From contig NZ_SSXE01000023.1 of the NCBI RefSeq assembly GCF_021699195.1, positions 1-64,000 on the forward strand: 64,000 nt of DNA, in the 5' to 3' direction. How positions within the stretch are numbered: the first letter of the stretch is position 1; each line of letters opens with the position of its first letter. The notes under the pieces are model-generated. The model was not told the DNA's origin. It saw nothing but the letters and a program-made list of their open reading frames with translations, and did not search any database. The translations under genes were made by a program, and so were the position numbers. Positions 23,826 through 31,382 of the stretch are shown piece by piece. Source of the stretch: Nonomuraea sp. MG754425. Lineage in GTDB: Bacteria > Actinomycetota > Actinomycetes > Streptosporangiales > Streptosporangiaceae.

Positions 23826-24593
23826 TCATTTTCCGGCCACCCGAGTCGCGCGCGTGACCGGGTAGCGCACCTCGAACCGGCTCGCGTCGCGGCGAGTGAC
23901 GTTCACCTCCACAACGCGCCCTTCGGCGATCCCGGCGGTGGCGATGGCCGTACGGGCGATGGCGAGCACCGGCACGCCCGGAGCAAGGCCGAGCAGACGG
24001 CCCTCGTCAGCGGTGGCGGGTCTGGAGCTGATCACGCCCTGCCAGGAGAGCGGGCCCCAGCCGAGTTCGCCCTCCATGCGGTCGTAGATACCACCGGGGC
24101 CGGTGTCGGGCTCGGCCAGCACGGTCCCCGCGGCCAGGTCGGTGGGGAGGTAAGAGGTCGCCAACTGGACGACCTGGCCGGTTTCGGGATTTCCCATCAG
24201 ACGGTCGCGAATGATCACTGGGTCGCCGGTCCGGAGTCCCAGCAGGTGGACCACATCGGGCGGGCAGGGTCCTTCGCTCACGGTGGGCGGTTCCACCGGC
24301 CGCAGGCCCTGCACGGCACTGCTGAAGTAGTAGCCGAGTTCGTCGCGGTACGCGTGTGTGTCAAGAGCGAGAGGATGCCGTTCGGGCTGCTCCCGAACAG
24401 TTGTGCCGCCCTTGCGGACGGGCAGGACGAGCCCCTCGGTGGTGAGCTGCGCGATCGCGCGGCGAATCGTGGTCCGACTGCAGCCGAACCGCTGCTCCAA
24501 CTGGCCTTCGGTCGGGATCTTGGTGCCGGGCGCATAGGCGCCTGCGGTGATGGCCTCGCGCAGGGCCTGAGCGACTTCATGCCAGCGCGCCAT
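23826..24593 (-). CDS. GntR-family regulator, HutC/UTRA type
   Basis: 255 residues. N-terminal winged helix-turn-helix (WHEVAQALREAI, KIPTEGQLEQRFGCSRTTIRRAIAQL, GLVLPVRKGGTTV, about 4-68) and a C-terminal UTRA ligand-binding domain (IIRDRLMGNPETGQVVQLATSYLP ... VEVNVTRRDASRFEVRYP). UTRA regulators respond to small metabolites. The gene diverges from the SAH-hydrolase-like/NUDIX pair over 104 bp with palindromic sites, so it very likely controls that pair. AAGGAGTC precedes the ATG. Confidence 0.9.
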   Translation of the reverse strand: MARWHEVAQALREAITAGAYAPGTKIPTEGQLEQRFGCSRTTIRRAIAQLTTEGLVLPVRKGGTTVREQPERHPLALDTHAYRDELGYYFSSAVQGLRPVEPPTVSEGPCPPDVVHLLGLRTGDPVIIRDRLMGNPETGQVVQLATSYLPTDLAAGTVLAEPDTGPGGIYDRMEGELGWGPLSWQGVISSRPATADEGRLLGLAPGVPVLAIARTAIATAGIAEGRVVEVNVTRRDASRFEVRYPVTRATRVAGK

Positions 24594-24620
24594 GACTCCT
24601 CCTTCGAATACGGGCCATTA

Positions 24621-24681
24621 CATCACTATCTATTGATGGTTAGGTCGGCCAAGCGGACACTCCGAATTAGGTAACTACCTA
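24621..24681. promoter_or_regulatory. Candidate operators in the GntR divergent promoter
   Basis: CATCA (24621-24625) and TGATG (24634-24638) form an interrupted palindrome. A perfect 14 bp palindrome TAGGTAACTACCTA occupies 24668-24681, 16 bp before the start of the divergent gene. GntR dimers bind sites of this kind; which one is used is unknown. Confidence 0.5.
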
Positions 24682-24697
24682 TTCCGAAGGAGGGATC

Positions 24698-25639
24698 GTG
24701 CTGGAGGACTTCGAGCGAGGACGTGTCACCGCGTTCTTCCGCCGGGTCGCTGACGCCATCCCCGTCATCGACCGGCCCTCAAGCCTGGCCATCACTCACC
24801 TGCTCGCCGAGCGACCGGCATTCCTGGAAGGAGTGGCTCGCCTCACCCACATCGCAGCCGTGCTGCCGAAACCACGCTCCATCAACGAGGCCGCGCTTCG
24901 CGCGGTTCGCACCAGCTTGCAGGTGGACACGCTCGACCGCGAACAGTTCGCCAACGCGGACTCCGCACTCGCCTACGTCGAGTCGCGAGCCGCAGGAAGG
25001 GACCTGATCCTGCTCGACGTCGGAGGCTACTTCGCTCCGGTCCTGGGCCACCTGCACGCCCACTTCACCGGTCGGATCATCGGAGTGGTGGAAGACACGG
25101 AGAACGGCCACCAACGTTACGCCGTACTCGACAAGCTGCCCTGTCCCGTCTTCAGCGTCGCCCGCTCGCCGTTGAAGGAGCCTGAAGATTATCTCGTCGG
25201 CCAAAGCGTCGTCTTCTCCACAGAGGCCCTCGTGCGTAGTCGGGACGACATCCTCAACGGCCGCCCGGCCTGCGTCATCGGGTACGGCAAGCTGGGCCGC
25301 AGCATCGCGGCCATGCTGCACGCGAAGCACGTCGGGGTCACCGTCTACGACGTTGATCCCGTGCGTCGCGTCCAAGCTCTCTCACAGGGGTACCGTGCCG
25401 CTGCCACGCTGATCGAAGCGCTCACCGGGGCCGGGATCGTCGTCTGCGCGACTGGAAACTTCGCCCTGCGGGAGGACGACTTCTCCCGTGTGGCCAACGG
25501 CGCCTATATCGCATCCGTGACCAGCAGCGACGATGAGCTCGAACTGTCGGCGCTCACCGGTCTGTACACGCGGACGCATATCGAGCCGCACGTCACCCAC
25601 TACGCCCGCACCGGGCACTACTTCCATGAAGCCTCATGA
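24698..25639 (+). CDS. S-adenosylhomocysteine hydrolase-like NAD-binding protein
   Basis: 313 residues. The C-terminal half has a glycine-rich NAD site VIGYGKLGRSIAAML (about 190-204), followed by VTVYDVDPVRRVQALSQGY and IVVCATGNFALREDDF, as in the cofactor domain of SAH hydrolase. The N-terminal half lacks the usual catalytic Cys/His signature blocks and the protein is about 110 residues shorter than SahH, so normal SahH activity is doubtful. GAAGGAGGG precedes the GTG start. Its stop overlaps the NUDIX start by four bases. A role in metabolite repair or modification together with that enzyme is an inference. Confidence 0.75.
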   Translation: MLEDFERGRVTAFFRRVADAIPVIDRPSSLAITHLLAERPAFLEGVARLTHIAAVLPKPRSINEAALRAVRTSLQVDTLDREQFANADSALAYVESRAAGRDLILLDVGGYFAPVLGHLHAHFTGRIIGVVEDTENGHQRYAVLDKLPCPVFSVARSPLKEPEDYLVGQSVVFSTEALVRSRDDILNGRPACVIGYGKLGRSIAAMLHAKHVGVTVYDVDPVRRVQALSQGYRAAATLIEALTGAGIVVCATGNFALREDDFSRVANGAYIASVTSSDDELELSALTGLYTRTHIEPHVTHYARTGHYFHEAS

Positions 25640-26196
25640 CAGTGACTTCCGAGGAGATCAGCGCCGTGCTGGCGCGCTACCTCGCCGCTCATCCCGACCG
25701 AGGCACGGACGTCGCCCGCTTGATCGCGGCGCTCGACTCGGGGCGGGATCTGACCTCACGTAAGACGTTTCCGCTGCACATCACCTGCAGCGCCGCCGTC
25801 GCCGCCGATGGCCGGGTCCTCGTGATCCACCATCGGACGCTGGATCGCTGGCTGCTCCCAGGTGGGCACGTCGAGCCGGAGGACCACAGCCTGTACGGCG
25901 CTGCCCTGCGGGAGCTGGAGGAGGAAACCGGTGTCGCCTGGCGGCGCGCCGTCTCGCCGCCGGCGTACGACGTCGTTCCGGTGGACGTGGACGTTCACGA
26001 AATTCCTGCCAACCTCGCGAAAGGCGAACCGGAGCATCTGCATGCCGACTTCCGGTTCGCCTTCCGGGTCGAGGACAGCGAGATATCCCTCCAGTCGGAG
26101 GAGGTGACCGCGTTCGACTGGCGCGCCCCGGCCGATCTGCCGACACCACGACTCGCGGGCGGCGCTTTCAGGTCGGGCGGCTGGTGGCCTGTGTGA
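25636..26196 (+). CDS. NUDIX hydrolase
   Basis: 186 residues. A NUDIX box GGHVEPEDHSLYGAALRELEEETGV follows the strand RWLLPG (about 74-100), with REL-EE residues correctly spaced for Mg2+ binding. The N-terminal 45 residues form a helical extension and VDVDVHEIPA lies in the variable loop. NUDIX enzymes cleave nucleoside diphosphates linked to another moiety. It is coupled to the SAH-hydrolase-like gene (ATGA). Its 3' end overlaps the 3' end of the convergent GxGYxYP gene by 29 bp. Confidence 0.88.
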   Translation: MTVTSEEISAVLARYLAAHPDRGTDVARLIAALDSGRDLTSRKTFPLHITCSAAVAADGRVLVIHHRTLDRWLLPGGHVEPEDHSLYGAALRELEEETGVAWRRAVSPPAYDVVPVDVDVHEIPANLAKGEPEHLHADFRFAFRVEDSEISLQSEEVTAFDWRAPADLPTPRLAGGAFRSGGWWPV

Positions 26197-28174
26197 GGAG
26201 GGTGAAGAAGGTGTCGCCGCGGACGAGCTCGAACGGGTCGCCGAGGAGTTCGGCCAGTTCGGCGATGTCGCTCGCCGACCAGTTCCAGGCGTTGACCGCG
26301 CCCGCGATGAACAGCGGGCTCGTGCCGTCCCAGCTCTCGATGTGCCTGAGCAGCGTGTCCCGGTACTCCTGGGCCTTGCCCTGCGGGGAGAAGTTGCCGA
26401 TCACGGGCAGGCCGGCGGGGGCCGACCGAAGGTCGCCGGTCTCCCACGACTGGATGATGCCGCGCAGCGGCGTGTTCTTCCGGTACGAGGCGGCGATGCG
26501 CTCGTCGAAGGCCACCCAGCCGTCGCCGGCCGCGTTGCGGTGGTTGTAGGCGTAGACCAGGTCCATTCCGGTACGGCGCAGGAAGCGTCCGGTCAGTTCG
26601 GTGTAGGCGTCCACGTCGCTCGGCGGCCACGAGCCCGGGTAGGTGTAGCCCGCTCCGGACGGGCCCGCGACCAGCAGATCGTTGCCGGTGGCCGTGCGCT
26701 GGTAGTACGCCAGCAGCGCGGGGCCGATGTCGGCCAGCAGCGGGCTGACCGTCCAGTTGGTGGGCACCCGGCCGCGGGCGGGGTCGTCCCAGATCTGCCG
26801 CATCCGGCGCTGGCAGTACTGGACGTTGTCGCCCTCGCCGACCGTCAGCGTGAGGTAGACCCGGTCGCGCAGGGTGGCCGGCGGGCGGGGACGTACGCGG
26901 TCGGAGACGGTGGCCTGGACGCCCGCGTGCACGGTGGCGTTCATGTAGTAGTCGGCGGGCACCACCTCGACCGCGTGTTGCGAGGCCCGGTCCACGCCGC
27001 CCCACTCGCCGGCCACGTCGTTGGCGAACCAGCCCGCGTACGGGGTCGTCGGGCGTACCTTGGCCAGGATCTCGTCCAGCAGCGCGCCCGTCTCGCCGCT
27101 GGGCGGCAGCCAGAACACCATGGCGCGCATGGCCACCGTGTAGTCGCGGAAGTACGGGAAGGGCTCCACCCGGGTCGGCGCGGTGGTGGTGGCGGTGACC
27201 AGGAACTGGTTCCACAGGTCCACCTCGACGAGCAGTTGCCGGGTGCCGGCGGGGGCGGTGAAGCGGTAGACGAAGTAGTTGCCGCCGTCGGCGAAGCGGT
27301 TGGCGTCGCCGCCGACGGCGGAGTTGAGGCCGTCGAAGAGGAACGGGGTCTCGGCGTCCGTGCCGGGTGTGAACGAGGCGATCTGGACGCCGTCGGCCCG
27401 CACCACGACCGAGCCGACCGACGCGCCCCAGCCGTCGTCGCCGAGCGAGTCCTGGAAGCGCAGGTAGACGCCGTCCTGGCCGGACAGTTCCTGGCTGAGG
27501 TCGAAGGTGCGCACCTGCCGGTTGGAGGAGTCCCTGACGCGCTCGCTCTCCCTGGCCACCTCGCGCCACGCGACGCCGTCCACCTTCACGGTCCTGGTCG
27601 GCGGGAGGCCGCTGAGCAGGGCCTTGGTGCAGCGCGGGAACAGGGTGTCGAGCTGCCAGCGGTAGGTGGCCAGGACGTCGTCCGGGTCGAAGCGGCCACG
27701 CAGGTCGGTGATGGTGCCGAAGCCGTGCTCGGCGGCCTGTTCGGCGGTGGCGGCCACGGCGTTCTCCAGCCCGGCCAGGGTGGTCGCGACGTTCACCGAG
27801 TCGGGGACGTCCGGGTCGTGCAGGATCGCGCCCCGGGCCTCGCCCTTGTAGCGGGCGATCAGGTCGAGGGGGTCGTCGTGCTGGGTGACGGCGGCGCCGG
27901 TGCCGTCCAGCCAGCGGGTGTCGTAGCCCTCGGCGGTGTAGTTGAAGTACAGGCGCGGGCGGCGGCGGTTGACGACTCCCTGGAGGGTGGTCAGGAGGAG
28001 CTGGTCGTCGCCGTGCAGGGCGGTGAGGTCGGCGAAGTCGAGGCGGGACGGACGGCCGAAGCCGGGCAGGAGAGGGGTCGCGGCGGCGGCGGACGGGGCG
28101 GGCAGGGTGACCCCGAGCCCGCTGGTCGCGAGGACCACGCCGTTCGCCCGCAGGAAGGTACGTCGAGACACCAT
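26168..28174 (-). CDS. Secreted GxGYxYP-family protein (putative glycoside hydrolase)
   Basis: 668 residues. A Tat-type signal peptide (SRRTFLRANG, then a hydrophobic stretch and AAAA near residue 30) is followed by an N-terminal GxGYxYP domain (LTALHGDDQLLLTTLQGVVNR, PRLYFNY). An inserted beta-sandwich/carbohydrate-binding-like segment occupies about 190-340 (GVYLRFQDSLGDDGWG, NYFVYRFTAPAG). The C-terminal catalytic-type domain contains the family motif GAGYTYPG and VGEGDNVQY. Members are putative glycosidases, largely uncharacterised. The insertion within the two family halves is notable. It lies downstream of, and in the same direction as, the LAL regulator. Confidence 0.82.
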   Translation of the reverse strand: MVSRRTFLRANGVVLATSGLGVTLPAPSAAAATPLLPGFGRPSRLDFADLTALHGDDQLLLTTLQGVVNRRRPRLYFNYTAEGYDTRWLDGTGAAVTQHDDPLDLIARYKGEARGAILHDPDVPDSVNVATTLAGLENAVAATAEQAAEHGFGTITDLRGRFDPDDVLATYRWQLDTLFPRCTKALLSGLPPTRTVKVDGVAWREVARESERVRDSSNRQVRTFDLSQELSGQDGVYLRFQDSLGDDGWGASVGSVVVRADGVQIASFTPGTDAETPFLFDGLNSAVGGDANRFADGGNYFVYRFTAPAGTRQLLVEVDLWNQFLVTATTTAPTRVEPFPYFRDYTVAMRAMVFWLPPSGETGALLDEILAKVRPTTPYAGWFANDVAGEWGGVDRASQHAVEVVPADYYMNATVHAGVQATVSDRVRPRPPATLRDRVYLTLTVGEGDNVQYCQRRMRQIWDDPARGRVPTNWTVSPLLADIGPALLAYYQRTATGNDLLVAGPSGAGYTYPGSWPPSDVDAYTELTGRFLRRTGMDLVYAYNHRNAAGDGWVAFDERIAASYRKNTPLRGIIQSWETGDLRSAPAGLPVIGNFSPQGKAQEYRDTLLRHIESWDGTSPLFIAGAVNAWNWSASDIAELAELLGDPFELVRGDTFFTLLTQATSRPT

Positions 28175-28297
28175 CGGCGTTCACTGCTCCTCGTGGGGGT
28201 CCTTCGTGGGAGGGGACCGGGGATGACAGCGTTGTCATGCGTTCTCTGGAGTGAACGTAACAATGTGCCGGAATGTTGTCCACGTACCCTGCGGGCT

Positions 28298-31219
28298 CTA
28301 GGCGGGTCCGTCGGGGGGACCGCCCGGCGCGCCGTCCAGGAGGAAGGTGCGCAGGTCTCTGCGCGAGGACAGGCCGAGCTTGCGCAGCGCGTTCGCGACG
28401 TGGCTCTCGACCGTGCGCCTGGACAGGAACAGCGCGTCGGCGATCTCCTGGTTCGTCCGTCCCGCCGCCGCCAGCAGGGCCACCTCGTGTTCCCTGGACG
28501 ACAGCGTGCCTCCATGCGAGGGGCGTCCGCCGCGCCAGGGGTAGGGGATGGGCACGCCGTTCTGCCGCATGATCCGGCAGACGCGGGCGATGTCGCGATC
28601 GGCCCCCATCGCCCCGTACGCCCGCAGGGCCGCCTCCAGCAGCGCCCCGCCGTCGCCCGCGACGCCTTCGCGCTCGCAGCGCCACCGCCCCAGACGTTCC
28701 GCGGCCAGCGCCTCCTCGTAGCGCAGCCCCGCCGTCCGCAGCACGGCGAGCGCCTGCTCCAGCAGCCGATCGGCCTGCCCGGGAGCCCCGGCCCGCGCCA
28801 GCACGGCTTCGGCGCTCAGCAGCGCCGCACGGGCGAGCGGCGCGTCGGCCCCGTCGAGGCCGGTACGCAACTCGGCCACCAGACCCGCTGCCTCGTCCGC
28901 GCGGCCCACCGCGTCCAGGGCGTCCACCAGGCACGACACGCTCTCGGCGCCCCACACCCAGTTCCCCTTGGCCCGGACCAGCGCCAGCGCGGCCCGCGCC
29001 TGCCCGGCGGCGCCCGCCGCGTCGTCCAGGGATAGCAGCAGCCGTGACAACGTCGTCCTGGCCGGGACGAGCGGGAACACCGCCCCCACCCGCTCGGCGA
29101 CCGCGATCACTTCACGCAGGCAGTCGGCGGCCCGTTCGGCGGGGCCCATGGCGGCGAGCAGCGCCCCGTGCAGCAGCCGCGACTCGGGGGAGGCCGCGGC
29201 GAACCTGGCGGAGGCGCCGCCCAGCCGTCCGACGCGGGCCGCCAGCCCGTCCCAGCGGCCGGCCGCGCGATCCACGGCCGCCGTCACCAGCGCGACGACC
29301 TCGGCCACCCGCAGGTAGTCGGCCTCGTCCGTCACCCGCCGGCCCTCGGCCAGCAGCGACTCGGCGCGGTCGAGCCGGCCGACGTGCAGCGCGCCCTGGG
29401 CCCAGTTGAGGCAGGCGCGGGCGTGCTCGCGGGGGGTCGCGCGCAGCCGTTCGTCGCCGAGCAGCGCGTCGATCAGCTGCCACGCGCCCGGATCGCCCTG
29501 CTCCAGCAGCAGCGATGCGCGGGCGATGCGGACCGCGATGCCGACGTCGGGGTCGCCGCCCCGGAAGGCGGCCCGCTCGGCCTGGTCGCAGCGGGCGGTG
29601 TGCTCGGCGATGGTCCGGTCGACGACGGTCTCGGGCGCGGCGAGCACGGCCAGCGCCCGGCCCAGCAGCGCGGGACGCTCGCCGAGGTCGTCGATGGCGT
29701 GCTCGATCTGCAGGTAGCCGGCCCGGACCGCGCCGTCCTGGCGCAGCAGGCGGCCGAGCGCGAAGCGCAGCTCACCGCGCAGTGCGGCGGGCAGCGGCTC
29801 GGTGGCCAGCAGGTGTTCGAGCACCGGGACGGCCTCGGCGTGCGCCAGCCCGTCCACCGCGGCCCGGCCGAGCTTGACGGCCAGCCGCACCCGTACGTCA
29901 CGGGGCAGCTCGACGACCTCCAGCGCCTGGAGCAGGAACCGGGCGGCCGTGGCGTCGTTGCCGTGGGAGAGCGCCGTGTCGGCGGCGGCCTCGGCGTTGC
30001 CGACGAAGTCGGCGGTGCGGCCCGCGTGCCGGAAGTGGTGCGCGAGCCGGGCGACCGGCCGGGGGCCGCCGCCGGGTTCCAGGGCGCAGGTCTCCAGGGC
30101 TCGCGCGGTCCGCAGGTGCAGCCAGCGCCGTCCGGACGCGGCCACGGACTCGTACACGATCTGCCGGGCCAGCGCGTGCCGGAAGCGGGAGCGGCCGTCC
30201 TCCTCGTGCAGCAGCCCGACCGACTGGGCCCTGGCCAGCGCCTTGGCCACCTCCAGCGGGCTGCGGTCGCTGACCTCGGCCAGCACCCGGTCGTCCGGGG
30301 TCATGCCGATGACGGCCGCGGCGCCGAGGATCTCCTGCGCGGGGTCGTCGAGGGAGGACAGGCGTTGCAGCAGGACGTCCCGCAGCACGGTCGGGACGGC
30401 CAGGTCGGCCAGCACGTCGGGGCGGCCGGGCAGCTCGTGGGCGGGCAGCCGTTCCAGCAGCGTGCGCAGCACCTCTTCCACCACGAACGGGATGCCGCCG
30501 GTCTTCTCGTACAGGGGGGCGGTGAAGGTGGGCGGGAGGTCGGCCTTGAGTATGCCGCGGGCCAACTCCTCCACCTCCGCCGGGCCCAGGGGCGCCAGGC
30601 CGATCGTGCGCGCCGGGCCGGACGGCGCCCTGGCGAACGCCTCGCGGATCGGCAGCAGGCCCGCCTCGGTGCGTACGGTGAGGATCACCGCCACGTCGCG
30701 CGGCAGGTGCGCGGCCAGGAAGGCGAGGAAGTCGTGGGTGCCGCCGTCGGCCCAGTGCACGTCCTCCAGCACGAGGACGAGCGGGCTCAGGTGGTCGAGC
30801 AGCGCGACCGCGGCGCGGAAGACGCGGTGCCGCTCGGCCCGCTGGTCGGGCAGCGGCGGGAGTGGCGGGGGCAGGTGCTCGGCGATCTCGGGCAGCAGCG
30901 GCGCCAGCGCCCCGGTGACGGGGTTGGGCGGGCCGGACCGGGCCAGCTCGTCCCCGGCCAGGCGGAAGGCGTCCAGCAGCGGGGAGAGCGGCAGCGGCTC
31001 CTGGAGCTGCTCGCACTGGCCGACGAGCCGCCGCGTCCCGGCCAGGTCGGGTTCCGCGAACAGCTCTGCCACCAGGCGGCTCTTGCCGATGCCCGCCTCG
31101 CCCTCGACCAGGGCGAGCGACGGTGGCGACGCGATGACCGAGCGCAGCAGCGCCAGCTCGGAACGGCGGCCGACGAGCACGTCGGAGAGCGAGCCCGAGG
31201 GGGCCGGTCCCAGAGGCAA
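28298..31219 (-). CDS. LAL-type LuxR regulator (AAA ATPase, TPR-like, HTH)
   Basis: 973 residues. An N-terminal AAA/NACHT-like module has Walker A EGEAGIGKSRLV (about 38-49) and Walker B LVLVLEDVHWAD (about 147-158). A long helical, tetratricopeptide-like middle follows, and a C-terminal LuxR helix-turn-helix with LSSREHEVALLAAAGRTNQEIA and LSRRTVESHVANALRKL. These large regulators activate carbohydrate or secondary-metabolite genes in actinomycetes. The likely start is TTG at 31219 with GGGGGTGG upstream. It faces the subtilase gene across 163 bp, and a 7 bp inverted repeat lies between. Confidence 0.92.
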   Translation of the reverse strand: MPLGPAPSGSLSDVLVGRRSELALLRSVIASPPSLALVEGEAGIGKSRLVAELFAEPDLAGTRRLVGQCEQLQEPLPLSPLLDAFRLAGDELARSGPPNPVTGALAPLLPEIAEHLPPPLPPLPDQRAERHRVFRAAVALLDHLSPLVLVLEDVHWADGGTHDFLAFLAAHLPRDVAVILTVRTEAGLLPIREAFARAPSGPARTIGLAPLGPAEVEELARGILKADLPPTFTAPLYEKTGGIPFVVEEVLRTLLERLPAHELPGRPDVLADLAVPTVLRDVLLQRLSSLDDPAQEILGAAAVIGMTPDDRVLAEVSDRSPLEVAKALARAQSVGLLHEEDGRSRFRHALARQIVYESVAASGRRWLHLRTARALETCALEPGGGPRPVARLAHHFRHAGRTADFVGNAEAAADTALSHGNDATAARFLLQALEVVELPRDVRVRLAVKLGRAAVDGLAHAEAVPVLEHLLATEPLPAALRGELRFALGRLLRQDGAVRAGYLQIEHAIDDLGERPALLGRALAVLAAPETVVDRTIAEHTARCDQAERAAFRGGDPDVGIAVRIARASLLLEQGDPGAWQLIDALLGDERLRATPREHARACLNWAQGALHVGRLDRAESLLAEGRRVTDEADYLRVAEVVALVTAAVDRAAGRWDGLAARVGRLGGASARFAAASPESRLLHGALLAAMGPAERAADCLREVIAVAERVGAVFPLVPARTTLSRLLLSLDDAAGAAGQARAALALVRAKGNWVWGAESVSCLVDALDAVGRADEAAGLVAELRTGLDGADAPLARAALLSAEAVLARAGAPGQADRLLEQALAVLRTAGLRYEEALAAERLGRWRCEREGVAGDGGALLEAALRAYGAMGADRDIARVCRIMRQNGVPIPYPWRGGRPSHGGTLSSREHEVALLAAAGRTNQEIADALFLSRRTVESHVANALRKLGLSSRRDLRTFLLDGAPGGPPDGPA

Positions 31220-31291
31220 GAGGCCACCCCCAACCGGATATCAGCGCCCATAGGCTACCGGATCTCAAATTTCCATTTAATGACGCCATAA

Positions 31292-31310
31292 ATCCGTATG
31301 CGGTACGGAT
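31292..31310. promoter_or_regulatory. Inverted repeat between the LAL regulator and subtilase genes
   Basis: ATCCGTA and TACGGAT are perfect arms around TGCGG. The site lies 73 bp before the LAL start and 73 bp before the subtilase start, a symmetric position for an operator controlling both. Confidence 0.5.
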
Positions 31311-31382
31311 GTCGTACCCACCCGCCCCTCAATAGCCTCGGCGATCATCCGCGTGACCCGCGGAACGCATGAAGGGGCGACG

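Noticed and set aside
24698-25639. Assignment as S-adenosylhomocysteine hydrolase (ahcY)
   Set aside because: The protein is over 100 residues too short and lacks the family's catalytic signature blocks outside the NAD domain.
25995-28955. A 986-codon frame overlapping the GxGYxYP and NUDIX genes
   Set aside because: Low-complexity Arg-rich translation in a shadow frame of well-supported genes.
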